Of a stretch of 5,892 bases of DNA, positions 1 to 5,892 are shown piece by piece. Below the pieces are notes generated by a model. That model was not told the DNA's origin and ran no database searches. It saw nothing but the letters and a program-made list of their open reading frames with translations. A program made the position numbers and the translations under genes. The stretch is from Acidobacteriota bacterium (lineage in GTDB: Bacteria > Acidobacteriota > Aminicenantia > Aminicenantales > Saccharicenantaceae). The DNA is taken from the NCBI GenBank assembly GCA_003476685.1, contig DMVN01000059.1:1-5892 (forward strand), in the 5' to 3' direction. Each line of letters starts with the position of its first letter. Position 1 is the stretch's first letter.

Positions 1-1170
1 CCCTGGAAAATGGGGCCGCTCCGGGGATACAGAGCCTTTTCCCTGGGCAATGCCGGCTATGACTCGGATATTTATTATGGCTTCCAGGAGGAAGAATATC
101 CTGACTTCACCTTCACTGCTGGACCGGCTTTCCAGTGGCTGGTGCCCCTGAAAAAACTGGTCATTTTCGACAGCTACCAGTCGTTGCAGGGTGCCTTTTA
201 CGTCAAAAATGAAAAGGAAAGAGCCTTTAACTTCAGGACCAACAACCAGGTGCACTTTCTTTTCAAGAAAGCCTACGGCAAGACGGCTTTCAGCTATAAC
301 AACACCCGCCGTCGCTTCAGCCCGGAATTGATCCTGAATATCAGAGAGGAAGAAATCGCCTGGAATGGCCTGTTTCTGTGGCAGTTTTCCAGGGCGGGGG
401 CAGTGGCCTGGCAGCTCAGCACTTCCAGGTTTAATTACAGAAATGCCGAATTCGAAGGCATTTCGATTGACCGGGAACTCAACCGCCGGGAGATATATGC
501 CGATACCTTCCTCTATTTTCAGCCTAATCTCAGGTACCGATTTTTCCTCAACGGCCAGATGGGCTTTTATAATTTCAAATACCTTGATTCAAGAATAAAA
601 GACAGCCGGAGCTATGCCGTCCTGGGAGGCCTGGAGTTTACCCCGGAGCTTTCCCCGACCGGAGCCACTTTCCAGGGTGGTTTCAGTATTGGCTACATTT
701 ACCTTGACCCAAAAAGCCCCGCCTATGAGGCCGCCTCGGACATCGTGGGCAGCGGCTCGGTCACAATTAATCTCAGCCGCTCCCTGAGCCTCAGGGGCTA
801 TTATGCCAGGGGATTCAGCGTATCAATCTATTCAGCCTTATTGCATTACCTAAACACTAGCTACGGTGGCGGCTTTACTTTCCGCCTTAGTGATAAGGTG
901 AGCCTGGGCAACAATCTTACTTTTGGTCAGGCCGAGTATCCTCTGGGAAGAGAGGGGCAGGAAACCGCTCCCACCTATAAATTCACAACTCTTTCGGCCA
1001 ATATCGGGATAAGATTAGGCAAGGAATGGAACCTCGGCTTTTTCGGGAATATGAGTCAGAGAAAAATTCTACCGGCGGAGCAAAAACTCAACCGCTTTTT
1101 TATCGGCTTAAACCTGACCTTTGGCTCTGTCCCGGGCGAAAATGCTTTGCCAATTCCTTCCCTGTTATGA
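1..1170 (+). CDS. Outer-membrane beta-barrel protein of a polysaccharide locus (5' partial)
   Basis: The reading frame is open from base 1, so the gene starts upstream. The first in-frame ATG (base 10) is followed by no signal peptide and is probably internal. About 389 codons are visible. The protein is built of short amphipathic stretches with alternating aromatic/aliphatic and polar residues, separated by charged turns, as in outer-membrane barrels. It starts close to a GYDSD motif resembling the first strand of 'outer membrane beta-barrel protein' (BBP2_2/COG5338-like) members, so probably only the signal peptide and a short leader are missing. The last strand-like segment (RFFIGLNLTFG) ends in an aromatic-rich pattern but is followed by about a dozen more residues, so a classical C-terminal Phe beta-signal is not at the extreme end. 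It lies 65 bases before the Wza-like gene on the same strand. From family knowledge and context I infer an outer-membrane partner or pore for polysaccharide export. The fold is fairly sure; the exact role is not. Confidence 0.75.
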   Translation, partial: PWKMGPLRGYRAFSLGNAGYDSDIYYGFQEEEYPDFTFTAGPAFQWLVPLKKLVIFDSYQSLQGAFYVKNEKERAFNFRTNNQVHFLFKKAYGKTAFSYNNTRRRFSPELILNIREEEIAWNGLFLWQFSRAGAVAWQLSTSRFNYRNAEFEGISIDRELNRREIYADTFLYFQPNLRYRFFLNGQMGFYNFKYLDSRIKDSRSYAVLGGLEFTPELSPTGATFQGGFSIGYIYLDPKSPAYEAASDIVGSGSVTINLSRSLSLRGYYARGFSVSIYSALLHYLNTSYGGGFTFRLSDKVSLGNNLTFGQAEYPLGREGQETAPTYKFTTLSANIGIRLGKEWNLGFFGNMSQRKILPAEQKLNRFFIGLNLTFGSVPGENALPIPSLL

Positions 1171-1221
1171 TATTAAAATATAAATGGCTTAAAACGACAA
1201 AATATATGAAAGCAATTGGAT

Positions 1222-1235
1222 GGAGTAAGGACAGA
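1222..1235 (+). promoter_or_regulatory. Ribosome binding site that decides the export-protein start
   Basis: GGAG (1222-1225) and AAGGA (1227-1231) lie just before ATG 1236. Two earlier in-frame ATGs, at 1167 (overlapping the previous stop as ATGA) and 1206, have no comparable purine-rich sequence upstream. They would also place a long charged extension before the signal peptide. Confidence 0.6.
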
Positions 1236-2099
1236 ATGAATAGCCGCTCAAAACTTCAGGCAATAAAATTTCTTCTCATTTTAGTAGCCCTGATTTTTTC
1301 TTCGGGCGCTGGATTTTCCCAGGAGCAGGCCGAGCCGACCAAGGCGGCCCAGGTCATTGATTACCGGATAGGAGCCAAGGACCTGCTGGAGATAAAAGTT
1401 TACGAGCTGCCCGAGCTGAACCAGACGGTCAGGGTGGCCGAAGACGGGACAATTACCCTGGCGGTAATCGGCCCGGTTCCGGCTTCCGGGTTGACCGCCC
1501 AGGAGCTGGAAAAGAGAATAGCGGCCATCCTTGATGAAAAATATACCAAAGGCGCCCATGTGACAGTTATCATCCGGGAGCATCAGAAAATTGCCGTTCT
1601 GGGTGCGGTAGGACGTCCTGGCCTGTACGAGATGGCCGGCCCCACCACCCTGCTCCAGATTCTGTCGGAAGCCGGGGGGCTGACCCAGCAGGCCGGTAAG
1701 GAAATCCACATCCTCAGGCAGCAGGATAACGGCGAAAAAGAAAGAATCGTGCTGAATGTAGATGAGCTGCTTAGAAGGAGCAATGACACCAATATCCTGC
1801 TTAAACCCAAGGATGAGATAATCGTGCCCTTCGACCAGACCCTGACTGTCTATGTTTACGGGGAAGTCAGAAATCCCGGGGCCATCCAGTTCCTGGAATC
1901 CAAGAAACTAACCCTGCTTCAGGCCGTAGCCCAGGCCGGCGGTCTGACTGAGTGGGCTAATGCCGTCCAGGTCCTGGTTAAAAGGAAGGACCCCCAGACC
2001 GGCAAGGAAAAGAACCTGTGGTTTAACCTAAAGAAGATAATAGACGGGAAACGACCGGACTTCCCCCTTCAGGATGGGGATGTTATTGTGGTTAAGTAA
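1236..2099 (+). CDS. Wza-like polysaccharide export protein (Poly_export + 2 SLBB)
   Basis: This 287-residue protein should act in the periplasm at the outer membrane, passing exopolysaccharide or capsule outward. Residues 1-28 form a signal peptide: basic start (KLQAIK), hydrophobic core FLLILVALIFSS and probable cleavage after GFS, before QEQ. There is no cysteine at that position, so it looks like a signal peptidase I substrate and not a lipoprotein like E. coli Wza. Residues about 39-116 match a Poly_export domain (YRIGAKDLLEIKVYELPEL, then VRVAEDGTITL and a VIIREHQ end). Two SLBB domains follow at about 117-165 (VLGAVGRPGLYE, LSEAGGLT) and 203-252 (VYGEVRNPGAIQ, VAQAGGLT). Each is followed by a closing strand (KPKDEIIVP, LQDGDVIVV). 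The protein stops right there, without the C-terminal amphipathic helix that makes the Wza outer-membrane pore. Start chosen for its RBS and signal peptide; a start at 1167 (310 aa) or 1206 is possible but less likely. It lies between the barrel gene and the Wzc-like kinase gene, as expected for an export operon. Confidence 0.9.
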   Translation: MNSRSKLQAIKFLLILVALIFSSGAGFSQEQAEPTKAAQVIDYRIGAKDLLEIKVYELPELNQTVRVAEDGTITLAVIGPVPASGLTAQELEKRIAAILDEKYTKGAHVTVIIREHQKIAVLGAVGRPGLYEMAGPTTLLQILSEAGGLTQQAGKEIHILRQQDNGEKERIVLNVDELLRRSNDTNILLKPKDEIIVPFDQTLTVYVYGEVRNPGAIQFLESKKLTLLQAVAQAGGLTEWANAVQVLVKRKDPQTGKEKNLWFNLKKIIDGKRPDFPLQDGDVIVVK

Positions 2100-2215
2100 T
2101 AACTAAGATATCGCCAGGCAGATCGGAAAACGGCAGCAACCTCGAGCCAAATAAAAAAATAAAAGAGATGATAGGAAAGAACAGCAAGTGCGAAATTAAA
2201 CATTCAGGATAAATC

Positions 2216-4507
2216 ATGGATAAAATAACTCCGACAACCCCGACCACCGGCGCCAGGCAGACCCAGCAGAACCTGCTGGAACAGATTCTTTACTACTGGC
2301 ACGCCGTCCTCAGGTGGAAATGGACCGGCCTGACCGTGGCCGTACTGATTGTGGCCCTGACCCTTGTCTATATCCTCATCTCCCCCCATATCTACACCGC
2401 CAGCGGGACCATCTGGATTGACGAGACCCAGAGCGTCCTGCCCTTTGAAGAGCTGAGCCGGTTGAGCGGCGGAATAAATTCTCAGAGTCATGCTATGCTG
2501 CTCAAAAGCCGGTCGCTGGCCGCTGATGTCATCGAAAAGATGAAGCTTCATAGCCACCCGGAATTCATCGCCCCAAAGCTGCCTGTAAAACTGCAGAAAG
2601 AAGGAGTGCAACCGGATAACCCGGTTTTCAAGGAAAGGCTCATTGATGAGTTTATCGAGAGTCTGAATGTTTCCCCCTTAACCGGAACCAAGTTAATCCA
2701 GGTCAGCTTCAACCACAGGAATCCAGAGCTGGCGGCCGAGGTCCTGAACACCCTGCTTGACTCCTACATTGAAATGCTTATCAAGAGAAAATACACTGCT
2801 TCCGAGCAGGCTACCGAATTCCTGAGCACCCAGATTTCAGCTCTGAGGAAGGACATAGAAGAGGCCGAGAAGAAGCTGGCCGAGCTGGGAACGGCCCAGG
2901 GCATTCTGCCGCTGAGCTCGGCTGAAGCCCCCCTAATCCAGAAAATCACCGAAGTTAACACCGCGCTGACCGCAGCCACCCTCGACCGGGTCAATAAATT
3001 CAGCGCCTACAACCAGCTCAAAGCCCTGCGACCGGAGGAACTGCCAGAATCGCCTTCTAACCCGGCCATCGCCCGGCTGCGCGAGCAATACGCCCTTTTG
3101 AGCCGGGAATACGCCAGGCGCCTGGCCACCCTGAAGCCCGAATATCCCGAGATGCAGAAGTTGAAATCCGAGATAGAAGCCACCTACGACTCCTTGACCA
3201 GGGAAAAAGAAAACCTTATCAAAACTGCCTACGCCGAGTACCAGGGGGCTCTGGCCAAGGAGCAGAACCTGCAGAAACTGCTGGATGACCTCAAGGCCCA
3301 GGCCTATAAAGCCAACAGCACTGCCATCCTCTATAACAGCCTGAAAATCGAAACCGACAACAAGAAAGCCCTGCTGGAAGCCCTGTCCAAGAGGCAGAGC
3401 GAAACCGACCTGGCTTCCAGGCTGAAAGACCTTCAGGCCTTAAATGTCTGGATTGTGGACCGGGCTTCTCCTCCAGTTAACCCCTCCTTTCCCAACCGTC
3501 GCAAGACTTTCATCATCGGGGTTCTCCTGGCCCTGATAGGCGGCGCCGGCACCTCGCTATTCATAAATTACCTGGTGGCCACGGTTAAGTCATCGCGGGA
3601 TATTGCCCAGGCTACGGGCTGGCCGACTATCGGCACCATCCCGGCTTTTGAAAAAGAATTTAAGCCCCGTGGACCCCGGGCTGAGTTCAGGACACTGTCC
3701 GGCCTGCTGAAAGGCAGACCCGGAATTCTGGATAAAAAGAAAAAGAAGAAACACGACACACCCAGGCCCAAGTCCGTCTCCCTGAAAACCGAGGAGGGGG
3801 CCCCTGAAAACGATAAGAATAACCACCAGATCGAGCTCATCATCCAGCGCGAACCCCGTTGCATCCAGTCGGAAGCCTTCCGCTCTATAAGGACTTCCCT
3901 ATTGCTATCCTTTGACTCCCCAACCCGGAAGGCCCTGATTTTCTCCAGCCCACTGAGCAAGGACGGCAAATCATCAGTAATTTCCAACCTGGGGCTGGCC
4001 CTGGCCCAGGCCCACAAACGGGTGGTCATAGTTGATTCTGACCTGAGGAAACCGCGGCAGCAGGAGATTTTCAACGTGGATTACACCTGGGGCCTGACCC
4101 ATTTCCTGAGCTCCATCGTTGATGCCTCAGAAATAATCAGGCCTACGGCTTATACCAATCTGTTCGTAGTCCCTTCCGGTGTCACGCCTTCTGACCCACT
4201 TGAAGTTATGTTTTCAGAGAAGATGAGAGCTTTCATCACTTTCCTGAAGCAGCAGTTTGACTTTGTTCTTTTTGACTCGCCCCCCGTTTTAGCGGTGTCC
4301 GATGCCCTGGTGCTCGGCAAGCAGGTGGATGGGCTGATTTTAGTGGTCAGGGCTGGCCAGACCCCGGTTAATGCCCTGAAGCAGGCCCGGAACAAGATTG
4401 AAGACCACAAAATCAACTGCCTGGGAGTGATCATAAACGGCGTCAGCCTCCTGGAACAGGAGGGCTATTACGCCCGGCAGTATTATCATTATTCCAAGCC
4501 ACTGTGA
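2216..4507 (+). CDS. Wzc-type polysaccharide co-polymerase / BY-type tyrosine autokinase
   Basis: A 763-residue inner-membrane protein that controls polysaccharide chain length and export and autophosphorylates on tyrosine. Order: Wzz domain from about residue 20 with TM1 at about 37-56; long periplasmic coiled coil (about 190-400); GNVR-type segment with the proline motif before TM2 (SPPVNPSFP, 418-426); TM2 about 431-454; cytoplasmic linker; kinase from about 545. Kinase motifs seen: ExxRxxR oligomerisation motif (E553, R556, R559), Walker A SSPLSKDGKSS (577-587, K585), Walker A' VVIVDSDLR (603-611), Walker B FVLFDSPP (683-690) and a C-terminal tyrosine cluster (Y751, Y752, Y756, Y757, Y759). 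All catalytic signatures are present, so it should be active. It is a single fused protein, as in Proteobacteria, unlike the split Firmicutes pairs. The linker between TM2 and kinase is unusually long and holds six consecutive lysines (507-512). Start ATG 2216 has AGGA at 2206-2209. It follows the Wza-like gene after a 116-base gap with no clear terminator, so co-transcription is likely. Confidence 0.95.
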   Translation: MDKITPTTPTTGARQTQQNLLEQILYYWHAVLRWKWTGLTVAVLIVALTLVYILISPHIYTASGTIWIDETQSVLPFEELSRLSGGINSQSHAMLLKSRSLAADVIEKMKLHSHPEFIAPKLPVKLQKEGVQPDNPVFKERLIDEFIESLNVSPLTGTKLIQVSFNHRNPELAAEVLNTLLDSYIEMLIKRKYTASEQATEFLSTQISALRKDIEEAEKKLAELGTAQGILPLSSAEAPLIQKITEVNTALTAATLDRVNKFSAYNQLKALRPEELPESPSNPAIARLREQYALLSREYARRLATLKPEYPEMQKLKSEIEATYDSLTREKENLIKTAYAEYQGALAKEQNLQKLLDDLKAQAYKANSTAILYNSLKIETDNKKALLEALSKRQSETDLASRLKDLQALNVWIVDRASPPVNPSFPNRRKTFIIGVLLALIGGAGTSLFINYLVATVKSSRDIAQATGWPTIGTIPAFEKEFKPRGPRAEFRTLSGLLKGRPGILDKKKKKKHDTPRPKSVSLKTEEGAPENDKNNHQIELIIQREPRCIQSEAFRSIRTSLLLSFDSPTRKALIFSSPLSKDGKSSVISNLGLALAQAHKRVVIVDSDLRKPRQQEIFNVDYTWGLTHFLSSIVDASEIIRPTAYTNLFVVPSGVTPSDPLEVMFSEKMRAFITFLKQQFDFVLFDSPPVLAVSDALVLGKQVDGLILVVRAGQTPVNALKQARNKIEDHKINCLGVIINGVSLLEQEGYYARQYYHYSKPL

Positions 4508-4556
4508 GGACAGCAGCGGGCCGGGATTATTAAAGTTCCGGGCTGGAGTGGTTGAA

Positions 4557-4571
4557 CCTGGCTGAGCCAGG
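4557..4571 (+). terminator. Candidate weak hairpin after the kinase gene
   Basis: CCTGGC (4557-4562) and GCCAGG (4566-4571) form a perfect 6-bp stem with a TGA loop, 50 bases after the kinase stop. A second, imperfect stem lies just upstream (CAGC/GCTG and CCGG/CCGG, 4514-4545, with a GGG bulge). Neither is followed by a T-run, so intrinsic termination is doubtful. The position at the end of the export genes and before a separate promoter is the main support. Confidence 0.3.
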
Positions 4572-4672
4572 CGCATAAATAGATTTAACGGCCTTGAATT
4601 CGGCGCAACCGACCCTGAAATCGAAAGTTACAAAACAGGCCTTAAACACAAAAAGATGACCTTAATTTGATT

Positions 4673-4701
4673 TTGACAAAAAAGAGCCGTTATTATATAA
4701 A
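4673..4701 (+). promoter_or_regulatory. Sigma70-type promoter of the PAS-GGDEF gene
   Basis: A perfect -35 box TTGACA (4673-4678) and a -10 box TATAAA (4696-4701, 5 of 6 matches to TATAAT) are separated by exactly 17 bases. The surroundings are AT-rich, including a TATTATAT stretch before the -10. The predicted transcript would begin near 4707-4710, giving a leader of about 50 bases before ATG 4759. The boxes are read directly from the sequence; promoter activity is inferred. Confidence 0.7.
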
Positions 4702-4721
4702 AAGATTACTGTGCATCAGGA

Positions 4722-4738
4722 TGTTATTGGCAATAACA
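4722..4738. promoter_or_regulatory. Perfect 17-bp palindrome, candidate operator or leader hairpin
   Basis: TGTTATTG (4722-4729) and CAATAACA (4731-4738) are exact reverse complements around a single central G. The site lies about 20 bases downstream of the -10 box and 7 bases before the AAGGA ribosome binding site. On DNA it has the size and symmetry of a site for a dimeric repressor, placed to block transcription. On RNA it could fold as a 7-bp hairpin with a GGC loop next to the RBS. The repressor, if any, is not in this window. Confidence 0.5.
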
Positions 4739-4758
4739 GTTAAGCAAGGAAGCGATAA

Positions 4759-5709
4759 ATGGCCGAAAAACCCATTCTCCAGGTTTTGGACAAGGTCCAG
4801 GACGACTTCTTCAACCATCTCCTGGACTATACGACCGATGGCTGCGTTCTGCTCGACCGGGACAAGAAGATAGTTTTCTGGAATAAAGCGGCTGAAGACC
4901 TGACTGGTTTTACCAGGGAAGAGATGCTCGGCAAATCCTGCCAGTCTGAAACTCCTCTTTACACCGATTATTCAGGCCAGAATATCTGCGCCTCAAGCTG
5001 TCTCTGTGACAAAGCCCTCAAGGAAAAAAGGCCGCAGGTGCTGGATGTTTTCATCCAGCATAAAGCGGGCTACCGGCTGCCGGCCAGGTTGAAGGCCCTG
5101 CCGGTGATGAACTCCGAGGGCCAGGCGACTGGAATAGTAGAACTATTCACCAGCTCTTCCCCGGCCATAACCATTCCCCTGCGTGTGCCGGAGCTGGAAA
5201 AGATGCAACTTCTGGACCTTGATACCGGCATTCCTAACCGCCTCTACATGGAAATGTATTTAAAGAACAAGATCGCCGAATACCAGAAATATAACCTTCC
5301 CTTTGGACTGATCTATGCCGATATCGACAATTATAACAAGATTCAGGAGAGGTTCGGACGGTTCAACGGAGCCAAGCTCATCCGGATGATCGCTCGCACC
5401 TTGCAGAAAAATATCCGTTACCTGGACATGGTAGCCCGCTGGGACAACGAGGAATTTATCATCTGCCTGTTGAATATCGACGAAAACCGCCTGGATATAG
5501 TAGCCAACAAACTGCGGCTGCTGGTGGCCGAATCCTACATAACCGTGGAAACAGGACTGCTGAACGCCACCATTTCTATGGGTGCCAGCCTGGTGCAGCG
5601 GTTCGACACGGTAGAATCTCTAGTGAAACGGGCTGAGCAGCTGATGCTCCACAGCAAATGGCTCGGTCGCAACCGCGTCTCCCTGACTTTCACCCAGAAA
5701 GAAACCTGA
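4759..5709 (+). CDS. PAS domain protein with degenerate GGDEF domain and intact I-site
   Basis: A 316-residue soluble protein with no membrane segment or signal peptide. Residues about 20-130 form a PAS domain (DGCVLLDRDKKIVFWNKAA, then LTGFTREEMLGKS) with cysteines at 61, 77, 81 and 83. A GGDEF-family domain spans about 150-310: LDTGIPNR, YADID (184-190 region), then DNEEF (229-233) in place of GGDEF, and ISMGAS with SKWLGRNR near the end. Aligned to PleD without gaps through this core, metal-binding D327 and E370 are kept (D188, E231). Guanine-contacting N335 and D344 become Q196 and A205, and both signature glycines are lost (D229, N230). The inhibitory-site motif RxxD is intact (R220-D223), exactly five residues before DNEEF. 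I infer loss of diguanylate cyclase activity with possible retention of c-di-GMP binding. Start ATG 4759 has AAGGA (4746-4750) 8 bases upstream. It lies 251 bases after the kinase gene, behind its own promoter. Residual cyclase activity cannot be excluded. Confidence 0.9.
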   Translation: MAEKPILQVLDKVQDDFFNHLLDYTTDGCVLLDRDKKIVFWNKAAEDLTGFTREEMLGKSCQSETPLYTDYSGQNICASSCLCDKALKEKRPQVLDVFIQHKAGYRLPARLKALPVMNSEGQATGIVELFTSSSPAITIPLRVPELEKMQLLDLDTGIPNRLYMEMYLKNKIAEYQKYNLPFGLIYADIDNYNKIQERFGRFNGAKLIRMIARTLQKNIRYLDMVARWDNEEFIICLLNIDENRLDIVANKLRLLVAESYITVETGLLNATISMGASLVQRFDTVESLVKRAEQLMLHSKWLGRNRVSLTFTQKET

Positions 5710-5772
5710 GCCGGCTCCCCTTCTGAGCTCCTGCCAAAGAGCCAGGCCTTATGATTTCTCATTACCGGGGTT

Positions 5773-5791
5773 GAATTACATCCAGTAATTC
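5773..5791. repeat. Short AT-rich inverted repeat downstream of the PAS-GGDEF gene
   Basis: GAATTAC (5773-5779) and GTAATTC (5785-5791) are exact reverse complements around the 5-base loop ATCCA, 64 bases after the stop codon. No T-run follows, so it is a poor intrinsic terminator. It might be a protein-binding site or a weak transcript-end hairpin. Confidence 0.3.
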
Positions 5792-5825
5792 TGGCCGCCG
5801 CAGTAAACAGGCTCCCGCCCCCGTT

Positions 5826-5892
5826 CCCCTCCATAATTCCCCCACCCCACCCAGGGGGCAGGGGAGGTTCCTGAGACACATAGCGGAGGGGG
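5826..5892. repeat. G/C-run inverted-repeat element, cut by the window end
   Basis: Outer arms CCCCTCC (5826-5832) and GGAGGGG (5885-5891) are exact reverse complements. Inside them, CCCCCACCCC (5839-5848) faces GGGGCAGGGG (5855-5864) across a short loop, two 4-bp GC stems separated by a CA/CA mismatch. The strand asymmetry, C-runs then G-runs, is unlike the rest of the window. It resembles the dispersed C-rich/G-rich intergenic repeats found in many environmental genomes, but copy number cannot be seen here and the element may continue past the end. Confidence 0.4.

Noticed and set aside
1147..1176. Possible promoter TTGCCA-N18-TATTAA before the export-protein gene
   Set aside because: The -10 box matches poorly, the spacing is off and the -35 lies inside the barrel gene. 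The 65-base gap to the next gene fits read-through equally well.
1167..1235. Start of the export protein at ATG 1167, overlapping the previous stop as ATGA, or at ATG 1206
   Set aside because: Neither has an upstream ribosome binding site, and both would put 10-23 extra charged residues before the signal peptide; ATG 1236 has GGAG/AAGGA and a normal signal peptide. The ATGA overlap is probably chance.
2100..2215. 116-base gap between the export protein and the kinase gene, checked for a promoter, terminator or c-di-GMP riboswitch
   Set aside because: I see an A-rich stretch and the AGGA ribosome site at 2206, but no hairpin with T-run, no paired promoter boxes and no recognisable riboswitch core.
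3568..4074. Long minus-strand reading frames inside the kinase gene, and similar ones in the export and PAS-GGDEF genes
   Set aside because: Their translations are low-complexity serine- or proline-rich with no recognisable domain, and they lie opposite strongly conserved motifs on the + strand; they are shadows of codon bias.
4667..4873. 68-codon reading frame starting before the PAS-GGDEF gene
   Set aside because: It starts upstream of the promoter's -35 box, has no RBS and overlaps the first 115 bases of a clearly coding gene in another frame.
5708..5717. 10-bp palindrome GAGCCGGCTC at the stop codon of the PAS-GGDEF gene
   Set aside because: It has no loop for a hairpin, no T-run and no neighbouring promoter; a GC-rich palindrome of this length is plausible by chance.

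Overview
The window carries the export end of an exopolysaccharide or capsule locus from a Gram-negative (two-membrane) bacterium. An outer-membrane beta-barrel protein, a periplasmic Wza-like export protein and an inner-membrane Wzz/Wzc-type tyrosine autokinase all point to this cell plan. Base composition is moderate (a little over 50% GC by eye). The gene order and the style of the barrel and PAS-GGDEF proteins resemble Acidobacteriota or Aminicenantes-type genomes from memory, but this taxonomic guess is weak and untested.

Layout, all on the + strand. 1-1170: 3' part of a beta-barrel outer-membrane protein whose start lies before the window. 1236-2099: secreted polysaccharide export protein with one Poly_export domain and two SLBB domains. 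2216-4507: 763-residue polysaccharide co-polymerase fused to a BY-kinase, with every signature motif present. 4508-4758: an intergenic region with a weak hairpin, a near-consensus sigma70-type promoter and a perfect 17-bp palindrome just downstream of it. 4759-5709: PAS protein with a GGDEF-family domain whose active site is degenerate but whose c-di-GMP inhibitory-site motif is intact. 5710-5892: no gene; it holds an AT-rich inverted repeat and the start of a G/C-run inverted-repeat element cut off by the window end.

How the parts fit: the barrel, the Poly_export/SLBB protein and the Wzc-like kinase probably form a trans-envelope conduit, with the kinase controlling chain length and export through autophosphorylation of its C-terminal tyrosine cluster. 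No polymerase, flippase, glycosyltransferase or tyrosine phosphatase lies in the window. The last gene has its own promoter. The most interesting inference is that its product does not make c-di-GMP but binds it, in the manner of PelD-type receptors, and so could link c-di-GMP and a cysteine-containing PAS input to polysaccharide output. This is a hypothesis from residue-level reading, not a demonstrated function.
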